From NCBI GenBank assembly GCA_000242815.2, contig AHHB01000031.1:45424-109423 (forward strand): a stretch of DNA of 64,000 nucleotides. Direction: 5' to 3'. Every line of letters starts with the position of its first letter. The stretch's first letter is position 1. Both the position numbers and the translations under genes were made by a program. Source of the stretch: Janthinobacterium lividum PAMC 25724. GTDB lineage: Bacteria; Pseudomonadota; Gammaproteobacteria; Burkholderiales; Burkholderiaceae_D. Shown here piece after piece: positions 17,763-26,744 of the stretch. A model generated the notes under the pieces. It saw only the letters and a list, made by a program, of their open reading frames with translations. It had not been told where the DNA came from and searched no databases.

Positions 17763-18430
17763 CGGTATCGCCACCGTCCGCCATCGATCATGCAAAAGAG
17801 CTTCTCTGACCTCGAATACGCCGCCAAGAAGAAACTAACGCGGCGCGACCGCTTCCTGGCCGAAATCGACAGCGTGACGCCGTGGGGCAAGCTGCACAAG
17901 CTGATCGAGCCGTTCTATCCGAAGGTCGAGGGCGCCGGTCGCCCGCCGATCGGACTAGCGCGCATGCTGCGCATGTATGTGGCCCAGCAATGCTTTGGAT
18001 TGTCTGACGAAGGCATCGAAGACGCAATCTACGACAGCCAATCGATTCGCGCCTTTGTCGGCATTGATCTGGGCCGCGAGTCGGCGCCAGACGCGACGAC
18101 CTTGCTGAAGTTCCGCCACCTGCTGGAAGCCAACGCGCTGACGCGCCAGATTTTCGACACGATCAACGGGCACTTGGCCGAGAAGGGTCTGATGATGCGC
18201 GAAGGCACCATCGTCGACGCCACGCTGATCGCCGCGCCGCCGTCCACCAAAAACAAGGACGGCAAGCGTGATCCGGAGATGCACCAGTCGAAAAAGGGCA
18301 ATGACTGGCACTTTGGCATGAAGGCCCACGTCGGCGTGGACGCCGCGTCTGGCCTGGTGCATACCGTCATCGGCACGGCCGGCAATGTTGCCGACGTGAC
18401 GCAGATTGAGGTTGTCCAACAGTGTACGCA
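17702..18430 (+). mobile_element. IS5-family element, right part deleted
   Basis: The left edge is placed near 17702 where GGGAAGCACCAATTTATTC looks like an IS5-type terminal repeat. The element carries a truncated transposase and loses similarity at about 18410-18430, followed directly by the AraC gene. No matching right terminal repeat is visible, so the element has been deleted or recombined. Confidence 0.65.
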
Positions 18431-18452
18431 AAACGTGTCTGGCTTTAAATAG
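17790..18452 (+). pseudogene. IS5-family transposase, C-terminally truncated
   Basis: 220 codons against about 320 in intact relatives. The N-terminal part is typical (LARMLRMYVAQQCFGLSDEG, then DATTLLKFRHLLE) and the first DDE aspartate region (EGTIVDATLIAAPPS) and second (DWHFGMKAHVGVDA) are present. After VADVTQ the sequence changes to unrelated residues and stops, so the last catalytic glutamate region is missing and the protein should be inactive. Confidence 0.88.
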
Positions 18453-18571
18453 CGGCCAGCTACGACGGGGTACATAATCACACGACTCTAGACATTGTAA
18501 CTGTCCCCCCCCATCATCAGCCTGCGCTGGTACTCGATTACGCACGCAGCCGCGAGCTGGCCACGGCACCG

Positions 18572-19498
18572 TTGCTCAAGGGCACGGGCCTCGATGGTGC
18601 TGCGCTGCCATCGGCGGAAAGCCAGGTCAGCGCCGTCCAATACCTGCAATTGCTGGCCAACGTGGCGCGCGGCCTGGACAGTGCCGACACCAGCTTCATG
18701 CTGGGCCAGCAAATGCTGCCTGGTCATTACGGCGCCGCCAGCCATGCCTTGTTGCAGGCGCAGAATCTGCGCCAGGCCTTGGGCATCCTGTGCGCCTTTC
18801 ATACCTTGCTGTGTCCGTTGCTGCAGCCCCGCTTGCGTGCGGCGGGCGAGTTGCAGGTGCTGTACTGGACCGATGCGTTCGGCGCACCAAGCCAGCTGCC
18901 TTTTTTGGTGGAAATGCACATGACGGCGCTGGCCGCCATGTGCCGCTGGCTGGCCGGCGAGGCGCTGCCTTGGCGCTTTTGCTTCAACCGTGCGCGGCCG
19001 CGTCACGTGGAACAGCATGAAGTGCACCTGGGCCAGGCGCTGCGTTTCGATTGCCAGGTCGATGCCATGCTCATCGATTCGGGCTGGCTCGACAAGCCCT
19101 GGCCGCGCGGCAATGCCACGGCGGCCGCGCTGGCCCTGCGCTCGGCGGCAATGGCGCCCGCGCCCGCCGCCAGCCTGCCAGGCGCGTTGTACGACTATCT
19201 GCTGGCCAATATCCGCTGCGCCCCCACGCTGGAGCGCACGGCGCAGCAGTTTGGCGTCAGTCCAGCCACCTTCAAGCGCCACCTGGCGCGCCACGGCACG
19301 CATTTCCAGGCCGAACTGGACCAGGTGCGCGCGCACAAGGCCATCTATCTGTTCCATGTGCATTGCTACGACAACGATGGCGTGGCCGCTTACCTTGGCT
19401 TTCATGATGCGACCAACTTTCGCCGCTCGTTCAAACGCTGGACCGGGCAAACGCCGCAACTGTTGCGTCATGCGCTGGCGCTGTTCGTAGCCGGTTAA
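18572..19498 (+). CDS. AraC family regulator with broken 5' end
   Basis: 308 residues from a TTG at 18572. The protein-like frame extends further upstream (HHQPALVLDYARSRELATAPLL from 18512), but between the stop at 18446 and 18572 there is no ATG, GTG or TTG, so the native start was lost when the IS5 remnant was joined on. N-terminal part resembles the Arabinose_bd domain of OruR/ArgR-type regulators (LLKGTGLD..); the C-terminal HTH reads QFGVSPATFKRHLARHGTHF and AAYLGFHDATNFRRSFKRWTG. It may be translated weakly from TTG or be dead. Confidence 0.7.
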   Translation: MLKGTGLDGAALPSAESQVSAVQYLQLLANVARGLDSADTSFMLGQQMLPGHYGAASHALLQAQNLRQALGILCAFHTLLCPLLQPRLRAAGELQVLYWTDAFGAPSQLPFLVEMHMTALAAMCRWLAGEALPWRFCFNRARPRHVEQHEVHLGQALRFDCQVDAMLIDSGWLDKPWPRGNATAAALALRSAAMAPAPAASLPGALYDYLLANIRCAPTLERTAQQFGVSPATFKRHLARHGTHFQAELDQVRAHKAIYLFHVHCYDNDGVAAYLGFHDATNFRRSFKRWTGQTPQLLRHALALFVAG

Positions 19499-19724
19499 GC
19501 TGAAGCGGGCGCGTCGCGTGCCTAAGCCGCAGACAGTTGTTGTAGAGGGAACAATTGCCCGTTCTACCACATCCATAGTACACTCGATCAGAGAGCGAAC
19601 AGACGCGCTTTGAGGCGCTCAGGCACAGCGGCAGACGATCGGTGTGCCGTGCCTTAACCCAGCCTGGAAATTGGCGCGACCAGCGTGGTGCGCCGTGAAC
19701 CGGGCAACTTGATAATGCTCAATC

Positions 19725-21119
19725 GTGTATTCACAATCGCAGATCGATCCAGTCGTCAGTTTCCGTAACACCCAGGGTGAGGCCGTGCGCGGCACGATGG
19801 TTAACTTGCAGCGCAATTCTCTGGTCATGGAAATCTACAATCCCTACTCGATTGTGCAGGTCAGCGAGATGCTCAATGACGTGACGGTACGCATGGGGGC
19901 GAAGAACGCCTACGTGGGCAAGGCCGTCGTCATCAGCAGTGTCAATACTGGCCTGACCGCCATCGTTTCGGTAACCCTGATCGATGAGTGGCGCGAGTTG
20001 AGCGACGTGGTGGTGGTCAAGGGCGCCGTAGCGAAAGAATCGAGCGCCTTTGTCGCCGGCTGGGGCGAGCGCTTCCGCATCCGCCGCGATTATCAGATCG
20101 TCGTCAACGAAATGCGCGCCTTTTTGACGGAAGTGGCGCGCTGGGTCGAGCAGGTCGATTTGTCCGACTCGCTGCCGAAGGAAAACGGCCGCCTGCGCGC
20201 CGATATCTTCGATGAACTGGCCTTGCCGCTGATGGAGCAAACCCAGCTGTACTTGCGCCAGCTCGAGGTGGAAGCCTCGCTCGTCGAGGAAGAGCGGGCG
20301 CCGGCCCACCGCGCGTTCGCCCAGGCAGCGTTGCACCCGTTGATCCTGCGCGCACCGTTCGTCTTTCGCACGTACACAAAACCGCTAGGCTATGCAGGTG
20401 ACTATCAGATGGTCAACCAGTTGTTGGACGATCCGCGCCAGGGGCCGAGCACCTACTTCCAGATCGTCAATGCGGCATTTTTGCAGGCGGCCGTGGCCAC
20501 GGCGCACCGCAACCGCATCGATATCCTGACGCAATTCCTGGAGCAAAAGGCGCGCGCGGCGCGTGCCGCCGGGCGCGTCTACAGGGTGCTCAACGTGGGC
20601 TGCGGCCCGGCCATTGAGGTGCAGCGTTTTATCGAAGCCTGCCCCGATGCGCAGTGGTTGGCCTTCGAGCTGGTCGACTTCAGCAGCGAGACGCTGGACT
20701 GGACGCGCGCGCGCCTGAGCAGCATCATGCAGCGCACGGGACGCGTGGTGGCTATCGATTATGTGCACGATTCCGTGCACAAGCTGCTCAAGCGCCGCCA
20801 TGGCTCGGGCGGCACGGGCTCGCCCGGCAGTTACGATGCGGTGTATTGCGCCGGCCTGTTCGATTACCTGTCCGACAAGGTCTGTGCGCGCCTGATGCTG
20901 CACTTCGCTTCGCGCCTGCGACCGGGCGGGCGCTTGCTGGTGACGAATGTGCACGCTGACAATCCGGGCAAGTTTGGCATGGAGCATTTGCTGGAGTGGC
21001 ATTTGATCTATCGCGATGAAGCGGGCTTGTCGGCCTTGTTGCCCGAACATGCGACGCAGCCGAAAATTTATGTCGACGCCACCGGTGTCAATGTCTTTGC
21101 GGAAGTGAGCATTCCTTGA
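19725..21119 (+). CDS. phcB: SAM-dependent methyltransferase, PhcB-like (signal synthase)
   Basis: 464 residues. The N-terminal ~100 residues form a PilZ-like beta domain (VVSFRNTQGEAVRGTMVNL); the centre is helical; a class I methyltransferase fold starts near 285 with VLNVGCGPAIEVQRF as the SAM site and ends LRPGGRLLVTNVHADN. In Ralstonia, PhcB makes the methyl ester of a 3-hydroxy fatty acid used as a quorum signal. The assignment relies on this domain order plus the gene order: kinase, kinase-output regulator and regulator follow with overlaps, as in phcBSRQ. First gene of the operon; 226 bases of non-coding sequence precede it. Confidence 0.8.
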   Translation: MYSQSQIDPVVSFRNTQGEAVRGTMVNLQRNSLVMEIYNPYSIVQVSEMLNDVTVRMGAKNAYVGKAVVISSVNTGLTAIVSVTLIDEWRELSDVVVVKGAVAKESSAFVAGWGERFRIRRDYQIVVNEMRAFLTEVARWVEQVDLSDSLPKENGRLRADIFDELALPLMEQTQLYLRQLEVEASLVEEERAPAHRAFAQAALHPLILRAPFVFRTYTKPLGYAGDYQMVNQLLDDPRQGPSTYFQIVNAAFLQAAVATAHRNRIDILTQFLEQKARAARAAGRVYRVLNVGCGPAIEVQRFIEACPDAQWLAFELVDFSSETLDWTRARLSSIMQRTGRVVAIDYVHDSVHKLLKRRHGSGGTGSPGSYDAVYCAGLFDYLSDKVCARLMLHFASRLRPGGRLLVTNVHADNPGKFGMEHLLEWHLIYRDEAGLSALLPEHATQPKIYVDATGVNVFAEVSIP

Positions 21120-22477
21120 TGGATACGCCAGCCCTGCACGCCGGCTACGCCGCTGTTTTGCGCGAATTCCGCCTGGAATTTAGCCGCGGCGGGGCTTACA
21201 CGGGCATCATGCTGATCCTGCTCGGCATGGGTCTCGATTCGGCCCTGTATCCGGACCAGCAGTCGGTCTTCACCGGTGCGCGCATCGTCGTGTCGGCGCT
21301 GATCTTTTGCGTCGTGCTGGCCATGCGCACGCGCTGGGGGCAAGAGCGCATCGAGGGACTGACTTTTGTGTGGCTGATCCTGCCGCAAATCATGATCGCC
21401 TCGATGATCGCGGTCACCGAAGGCGCCACTTCCATCTACTATGTGGGCATGACCCTGGCGATCTATTCGTCCGGCATCGTGCTGGCGTTTGGCTTGTGGC
21501 AAAACATGGTTTTCGGCGTCATTTCCTGCCTGTTGTACGTGGCCGCCTGCGCCTGGCATGCAGGCGGCTTCGACTTGCCGGGGACGTTTGTCGTCAACTG
21601 TTTATTTCTCATCATGTCGGCCAGCGTCAGCGCCGTGTTTACCCATTTCAATGAGCGCGCTCGCTTCATGCTGTTCCAGCTGAAGGCGGAAGTGGCGCAA
21701 AAGAACACGCAACTGGAAGAAACCAATAAAAGCCTAGCCGATATCAAGGGGCAGATGCTGCAGCAGGAGAAAATGGCCGCCATCGGCACCCTGGCCGCCG
21801 GCATGCTGCATGAAGTGAACAATCCCGTCAATTTCTGCATGATGGCCATCGAAATAGCTATCGAAGACCCGGCTGCCCGGCAAAGTGCGTTGGTGAGTGA
21901 ATGCCTGGCCGACGCCAAGCAGGGCATGCTGCGCGTGCAGCACATCGTTTCCGACTTGAAGACCTTCGCTTACCGCAAGAGTGGCGACCAGCTCGAAACG
22001 GGCCACTTCCAGTTTCGCAGCGCGCTCGATGCGGCCATCCGCCTGGTGGGGCATGAAACGAAGAATGTCAGCATCAGCCACGACTTGCCTGCCGACACCT
22101 TGGTGCGCGGCGACGAGGCGGCCATCGTCGGCGTGCTGATCAATTTGCTGGGCAATGCCGTGCTGTCCATGCGCAAGGGCAATGTGCCGCCGTTCGAGAT
22201 CCGCATCACGGCCCGTTGGGATGACAAGCGCCTGCGCATCAGTGTGCGCGACAACGGTCCCGGCATTGCTGCGCAAGACCTGGCGCGCGTGTTCGAACCC
22301 TTCTTCACGACGCGCGAAGTTGGGCAGGGCTTGGGCTTGGGCCTGAGCATCAGCTATGGCGTGATCGAGCGCCACGGCGGCACCCTCAGCGCCGAAAGCG
22401 AGCTGGGCCAATGGGCCAGCATGAATTTCGACTTGCAGCGCTCTGACTGGGAGGGCTGTCAGCATGCACAACGATAG
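21119..22477 (+). CDS. phcS: Membrane sensor histidine kinase, PhcS-like
   Basis: 452 residues; the ATG at 21119 overlaps the preceding stop (TGATG). Six hydrophobic helices span about 20-175. A coiled coil (180-215) leads to the phospho-acceptor helix AAGMLHEVNNPVNF with His231, and an HATPase domain with NLLGNAVLSM (N box), DNGPGIAAQDLARVF (G1) and GQGLGLGLSISYGV (G2). It should sense the extracellular signal at the inner membrane and pass phosphate to the following regulators. In Ralstonia PhcS answers the PhcB product. Transmembrane sensor of this type has no periplasmic domain, fitting a membrane-soluble ligand (inference). Confidence 0.82.
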   Translation: MDTPALHAGYAAVLREFRLEFSRGGAYTGIMLILLGMGLDSALYPDQQSVFTGARIVVSALIFCVVLAMRTRWGQERIEGLTFVWLILPQIMIASMIAVTEGATSIYYVGMTLAIYSSGIVLAFGLWQNMVFGVISCLLYVAACAWHAGGFDLPGTFVVNCLFLIMSASVSAVFTHFNERARFMLFQLKAEVAQKNTQLEETNKSLADIKGQMLQQEKMAAIGTLAAGMLHEVNNPVNFCMMAIEIAIEDPAARQSALVSECLADAKQGMLRVQHIVSDLKTFAYRKSGDQLETGHFQFRSALDAAIRLVGHETKNVSISHDLPADTLVRGDEAAIVGVLINLLGNAVLSMRKGNVPPFEIRITARWDDKRLRISVRDNGPGIAAQDLARVFEPFFTTREVGQGLGLGLSISYGVIERHGGTLSAESELGQWASMNFDLQRSDWEGCQHAQR

Positions 22478-23561
22478 CCGCGCCAGCGTGCTGTATGTGG
22501 ATGACGAAGCGCTCGCTTGCAAATACTTCGAGCGCAGCCTCGGTCCCCGCTATCGCGTGCTGACGGCGCAGAGCGTCAATGCGGCACTGTTTGTGCTGGC
22601 AGACAAGGGTATCCACATCGACGTACTCGTCACCGATTACCGCATGCCGGGACGCCTTGGCAGCGAGTTGCTGCAGGAAGTGGCGCAGCGTTATCCGCAC
22701 ATCGTGTGCATGCTGGTGACGGCGTACGCGGACAAGGACGTGCTGCTCGAATTGATCAACGGCGGCACGCTATTTCGCCTGCTGGAAAAGCCGCTCGACT
22801 TGTCCGCCATGCAAACGGCGCTGCAGCTGGCCGTGCAGACGGGACGCGAGCGCGTCGCGCGCCGCCAGGCGCTGGTGGCGATGGAGGAATCGCTGGCCTT
22901 CCTGGCGCATGAATTGAACACGCCGCTGGCAGCCGTCGCCAATTTTGCGCGCGGCATCGCCCGGCGTACGCAGGCGCACGCCGCAATGCAAGCGGAAATC
23001 GGCGAAGCGGCCATCTTGATGCACGACAATGCGCGTTATTGCCTGTCCGTGCTGGCCAGCTTTGTCGACACGCTGCGCCTGGCCAGCGCCGGGCCCGGCA
23101 TGCAAGGCGGGCGCAGCGCGGGCAGCGCGCGTCAACTGCTGGCCACCTTGCTTGACAGCTATCCTTTGAACACGACCCAGCGCGCCGCCATTACGCTCGA
23201 ACAAGGCGAGGATTTCGCCATTGCCGAGTCGCCCAATTGCGTCGCGCTCATCGTCTCGTCCGTGCTGGCGAACGCCTTGCGCTCGGTTGCAGAGAAAGCG
23301 CATCCTGTGATCAGCATCGGCATCGACGCGGGGCGCATCACGGTGCGCGACAATGGCGCCGGCATCGCCCCGAAAATTGTGGCGCAGCTCTTGAACGACC
23401 CTATCGGTGCCAGCGGCGACGAAAGCAAGGGCTGGGGCATGGTGTTTTGTCAGCGCATGATGCAATCGTTCGGCGGCAACCTCGATATCGCCACCGAGTC
23501 TGGCAGTGCCACCACGGTGACCCTGAATTTCCCCGTACACATAAGGAGCGAGCATGACTGA
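22464..23561 (+). CDS. phcR: Response regulator with kinase-like output, PhcR-like
   Basis: 365 residues; start overlaps phcS by 14 bases. An N-terminal receiver domain (LYVDDEALACKYF; phosphate acceptor Asp58 in VTDYRMPG) is followed by a histidine-kinase-like core: AFLAHELNTPLAAVANF with His149, a weak N box (VSSVLANALRSVAE) and DNGAGIAPKIV with GWGMVFCQRMMQ. A receiver domain with a kinase as its output is the hallmark described for PhcR of Ralstonia. No DNA-binding domain is present, so the signal must pass to another regulator such as PhcA, which is not in the window. Confidence 0.82.
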   Translation: MHNDSRASVLYVDDEALACKYFERSLGPRYRVLTAQSVNAALFVLADKGIHIDVLVTDYRMPGRLGSELLQEVAQRYPHIVCMLVTAYADKDVLLELINGGTLFRLLEKPLDLSAMQTALQLAVQTGRERVARRQALVAMEESLAFLAHELNTPLAAVANFARGIARRTQAHAAMQAEIGEAAILMHDNARYCLSVLASFVDTLRLASAGPGMQGGRSAGSARQLLATLLDSYPLNTTQRAAITLEQGEDFAIAESPNCVALIVSSVLANALRSVAEKAHPVISIGIDAGRITVRDNGAGIAPKIVAQLLNDPIGASGDESKGWGMVFCQRMMQSFGGNLDIATESGSATTVTLNFPVHIRSEHD

Positions 23562-24567
23562 GGCCCATCTGCGTTTACCGGCTCAGCGTGAGCCGGTGCA
23601 AGGCTTGCCGACGATACTCTATGTCGATGACGAAGCGAACGCCCTCAAATACTTCCAGCGTGCCATTGCGCCGCTGGCCAACGTGCTGACAGCGAGTTCG
23701 GTCGAGGAGGGCAAACGCATCCTCGACGAGCACGCCGAGCGCATCGCCGTGCTGGTGTCGGACCAGCGCATGCCTGGCGCCTACGGCAATGAGTTGCTGT
23801 CATATGCCTGGGACCGTCATCCGCATATCGTGCGCATTTTGACCACTGCATATTCTGAACTGGAGCACACTGTGGAAGCCGTCAACCAGGGGCAGATCCA
23901 CCGCTACATCCAGAAACCATGGGATATCGCGGCCCTGCGCATGGAGTTGAAACAAACGCTGGAACTGGCGCGGCTGCGCAATGAACATGCCCAATTACTG
24001 CGCGAAAAACTGATGGTGCGCCAGCGGCAAGTCGTCGCCAACCGCATCGGCACCCTGTATGCGCTGTGCGCCAGCCTGGCTGGTGCGGAGCAGCAGCTGC
24101 CCGTGGAGGCGTATCTGTCGGCGGCCTTAACGGCCGGCGTCACGCCGCCCGAGCCGGACTGGTTATTGATGGATTATGCCGACCTGGTCAGTTCGGAAGC
24201 CTTCCGCAGTACCGCCTTTGCCGCCACCGTGCGCCTGCAGCTCGACACGCTTGAGCGCGAGCATCCGGGGCGCGGCGTGGAGCAAACCATCGACATGCTG
24301 TTGCCCGTGTTTGGTGCTGCTCTGCAACAACAGGGCGGCACGGCGCTGTTCCTCGATGCACGCCTGCTGACGCAATTCCTGGAGTCGCCCACCACCATGC
24401 CCGTCTCATCCATCCACGCATTCTGGCTGGCCAGCTTGCTGTGGCTGGCGCGACGCGGCTGGTCGCTGCAGCTGAGCAAGACGGAACTCGGCCTGCAAGG
24501 CAAGGTGGTGCAGGCTGAACCGGCGCTTACGCCCGATCATCTGGCCGCCTGGATAGAGCAGTTCTGA
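23554..24567 (+). CDS. phcQ: Response regulator, PhcQ-like
   Basis: 337 residues; overlaps phcR by 8 bases. Receiver domain: LYVDDEANALKYFQRA, Asp70 in LVSDQRMPGAYGNELL, lysine in IQKPWD near 120. The start of this domain closely resembles that of PhcR, so the two probably share a kinase. The C-terminal 190 residues are mostly helical, without a recognised HTH, GGDEF, EAL or HD motif. In Ralstonia the last gene of the operon, phcQ, encodes a receiver-domain protein that affects PhcA output. The mechanism of this one cannot be read from the sequence. Confidence 0.78.
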   Translation: MTEAHLRLPAQREPVQGLPTILYVDDEANALKYFQRAIAPLANVLTASSVEEGKRILDEHAERIAVLVSDQRMPGAYGNELLSYAWDRHPHIVRILTTAYSELEHTVEAVNQGQIHRYIQKPWDIAALRMELKQTLELARLRNEHAQLLREKLMVRQRQVVANRIGTLYALCASLAGAEQQLPVEAYLSAALTAGVTPPEPDWLLMDYADLVSSEAFRSTAFAATVRLQLDTLEREHPGRGVEQTIDMLLPVFGAALQQQGGTALFLDARLLTQFLESPTTMPVSSIHAFWLASLLWLARRGWSLQLSKTELGLQGKVVQAEPALTPDHLAAWIEQF

Positions 24568-24615
24568 GCGGACCTGAGCACAAGGGGGCGGCCTAAAAAA
24601 CAGGGCCGCGTGACT

Positions 24616-24771
24616 AATGCCGTTCAGTTAAGGGTTTTGGCGTGATTTATGAGCGCCAGTAAATTCGCTAACCCCAGAGGCAAAGAGCTGGGGTCGGACC
24701 CTCAGGGTCCGACCCCTGTCCTAGTTCTTGGGCTAAAAATAGCATCACTAACACACTAACTGAACGGCATT
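24616..24771. repeat. MITE-like repeat with terminal inverted repeats and 14-bp flanking duplication
   Basis: AATGCCGTTCAGTTA (24616-24630) and its exact complement TAACTGAACGGCATT (24757-24771) bound a 156-bp non-coding unit. Directly outside, AGGGCCGCGTGACT occurs at 24602-24615 and again at 24772-24785, which looks like a 14-bp target duplication. Inside lies a perfect palindrome (24690-24716). No open frame of note, so movement would need a transposase encoded elsewhere. Confidence 0.85.
24690..24716. terminator. Perfect palindrome inside the MITE-like unit
   Basis: GGGGTCGGACCCT (24690-24702), one C, then AGGGTCCGACCCC (24704-24716): 13 paired bases with a one-base centre, so the RNA hairpin would fold with a slightly shorter stem. 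Sequences of the GGGTC.GACCC type recur between betaproteobacterial genes. It separates phcQ from the convergent SRPBCC gene and may stop transcripts from both sides. Confidence 0.6.
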
Positions 24772-24810
24772 AGGGCCGCGTGACTCCTGTTTCTGCCGCT
24801 AGCGGGCGCC

Positions 24811-25338
24811 TCAGCGCTCCGCCGCCGCCTTCAGATTATTCAAGCCCTTTTCAAAATCCTTGCCGATCATCGTGTCCATGCTGACGAAAACCATCATGAC
24901 CTTGCTGACGTAAGGGCTGGGGCCAGTCATGGTCCAGTTCACCCTGGTGCCGTCACCCTCGGCTGCCATGCTGAAGGTAGTGGTGTTGTGGCTTTCGAAT
25001 GGTTTCTGGAAGTCGAGCTTGATCACAGTGCGCGTGGGCTGGGCCGCTTCCGTGATTTCCATGCGGCCGGCACCCACCTTGTCATTGCCTTGCCATGCAT
25101 ATTGCGCGCCCAGGCCACTGGCCGTGCCCGTAAAGGTGCGGCGCATGGCTGGATCGAGCTTTTCCCATGGCGACCAGGCAGCCCAGTAATGAAAGTCCGT
25201 GATCAGGGCGGCGATTTTATCGGGCGGGGCCTTGATGACAATTTCGCGCTCGACACTGAAGGTGTCGGGCTTGGTGGTGGCATAGCCGAGGATGGCGGCG
25301 ACGACGACAACGATCAGCAGCAGGGTTTTTTTGATCAT
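24811..25338 (-). CDS. SRPBCC (START-like) family protein with N-terminal anchor
   Basis: 175 residues; ATG at 25338 follows GGAG. A single hydrophobic N-terminal segment (LLLIVVVVAAILGYATT) precedes a SRPBCC domain (VEREIVIKAPPDKIAALITD, then WAAWSPWEKLDPAM). This fold forms a deep hydrophobic ligand pocket; family members bind or convert lipids or aromatic molecules, and many have unknown ligands. The anchor suggests an inner-membrane, periplasm-facing location. Convergent to the Phc operon, with the MITE-like unit between. Confidence 0.8.
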   Translation of the reverse strand: MIKKTLLLIVVVVAAILGYATTKPDTFSVEREIVIKAPPDKIAALITDFHYWAAWSPWEKLDPAMRRTFTGTASGLGAQYAWQGNDKVGAGRMEITEAAQPTRTVIKLDFQKPFESHNTTTFSMAAEGDGTRVNWTMTGPSPYVSKVMMVFVSMDTMIGKDFEKGLNNLKAAAER

Positions 25339-25565
25339 ATGCTCTCCAAGTGTTGAATGGTCGATGCGAATAAATCAAGACAATCTTAGCAGATATGAAT
25401 AGTAGTGCGCAGCCGCTTGACCTATATTTGCGCCAGCTGCGCGCAGCGCCGCATGCACGCCCGTTGCCTCTCGCACACAGGCGCGCACGCCAGCTTTGTG
25501 CGCATTGGTGGTGAAGGCCGGCGTCCGCTAGAATGCTGGCCTGCAAAGATTTCATTTAGGGAAAT

Positions 25566-26351
25566 ATGATTCAACGATCGATCGCCAGGCTGACCCTGGC
25601 GTGCGGCTTGCTTGCCTGCGCTTTTGCCGCCAACCTGGCGCATGCCGATGCCTGTCCGGCCCATTATGTCGATGGCCGCAAGCCGGAAATCACCAACCCG
25701 AAGCTGGACGTGGCGACGCAAGAACTGTGCTACAAGGTGTTTGGCGTGATGCATTCGGGGCTGACGCGCACGCCCTTGTGGTCGGCCGAGCACTTGACGG
25801 CGAACAAGCTGGAAGCGGCGCATGATCTGTCGCGCGAGAATTCCTTCCATGCCGAACCCAAGCTGCCCGCCGCCCAGCGCGCAGAATTGGCCGATTATGC
25901 GCGCAGCGGCTTCGACCGCGGCCACATGGCGCCGAACGGCGACATGCCGGACCGCCAGAGCCAGCGCGACAGCTTTACCCTGGCCAATATGGTGCCGCAA
26001 GACGCGCGCAACAACCGCTATGTCTGGGCTGGCATCGAAGGCGCCGTGCGCAAGATGGCCAAGAAAGAGGGCGACCTGTACGTGATCACGGGGCCAGCCT
26101 TTATTGGCGGTAACTTGCGCAAGGTGGGACGCGTGCTTGTGCCCAGCCACCTGTACAAGGTCGTGTACAGCCCGCGCCAGCGCGCCGGCGCCGCCTATTT
26201 CATTGAAAACGTCGATACCAAGGCGTATGAAGTGCTGAGCATTGCGCAACTGGAAGACAGGATAGGCATCGATCTGTTGCCGTCGCTGACGCGCCAGCAA
26301 AAGCTGCGCATGCTGCGTTTGCCGAAGGTTAATAGCAAGTCCAACAATTAA
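25566..26351 (+). CDS. Secreted DNA/RNA non-specific endonuclease
   Basis: 261 residues with a signal peptide (cleavage probably after AHA near residue 27). The nuclease signature DRGHMAP is at 118-124 with catalytic His120, and the metal-binding Asn lies in QDARNNRYVW. This beta-beta-alpha metal family cuts DNA and RNA with Mg2+. Cysteines 30 and 55 could form a disulfide bond. A secreted or periplasmic location is indicated. It is followed 21 bases later by a small conserved gene. Confidence 0.92.
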   Translation: MIQRSIARLTLACGLLACAFAANLAHADACPAHYVDGRKPEITNPKLDVATQELCYKVFGVMHSGLTRTPLWSAEHLTANKLEAAHDLSRENSFHAEPKLPAAQRAELADYARSGFDRGHMAPNGDMPDRQSQRDSFTLANMVPQDARNNRYVWAGIEGAVRKMAKKEGDLYVITGPAFIGGNLRKVGRVLVPSHLYKVVYSPRQRAGAAYFIENVDTKAYEVLSIAQLEDRIGIDLLPSLTRQQKLRMLRLPKVNSKSNN

Positions 26352-26372
26352 CACGCTAGAAAAGGAAACCCC

Positions 26373-26627
26373 ATGTGCGCAAAGAAATTCGTCCCGTATG
26401 CCAATGAAAGCGATGTGCTCGACATCGGTGGCTTGAATATCGAAAACCGCATCGACCGCATCAGCATCAGCGGTGATATCGACCTGACCCTGGACAAGCC
26501 GGGCCTGGCGCTGGCAAAACAGCTGCAAAAACTGCTGGGCGACGTAGTGGCCCAGCTGGAAAAGCAAGCGCTGCCCGACCAGTTGCCCCCGCCCAAGGTG
26601 ACGTCGGTGGCGAATCCCTTCGAGTGA
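26373..26627 (+). CDS. Small conserved hypothetical protein
   Basis: 84 residues; AAGGA 6 bases before the ATG and only 21 bases after the nuclease, so probably cotranscribed. It is hydrophilic with one cysteine at position 2 and the run NIENRIDRISISGDIDLTLDK, then an amphipathic helix (LALAKQLQKLLGDVVAQLEK). No signal peptide, membrane segment or known domain. Family resemblance to short uncharacterised betaproteobacterial proteins is likely, but I cannot name one. Could be a cytosolic partner of the nuclease; unproven. Confidence 0.65.
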   Translation: MCAKKFVPYANESDVLDIGGLNIENRIDRISISGDIDLTLDKPGLALAKQLQKLLGDVVAQLEKQALPDQLPPPKVTSVANPFE

Positions 26628-26744
26628 GGTGGGATGCGGCTGGACGCGTTATGCATTGGCTGTGGCAGGGCGCTCGACAGGCGCGCGTGCGGCGCGCAAC
26701 CCCATCCAACGGCCTGCATCGGGTGGGGCTGACACAGCACCGGC

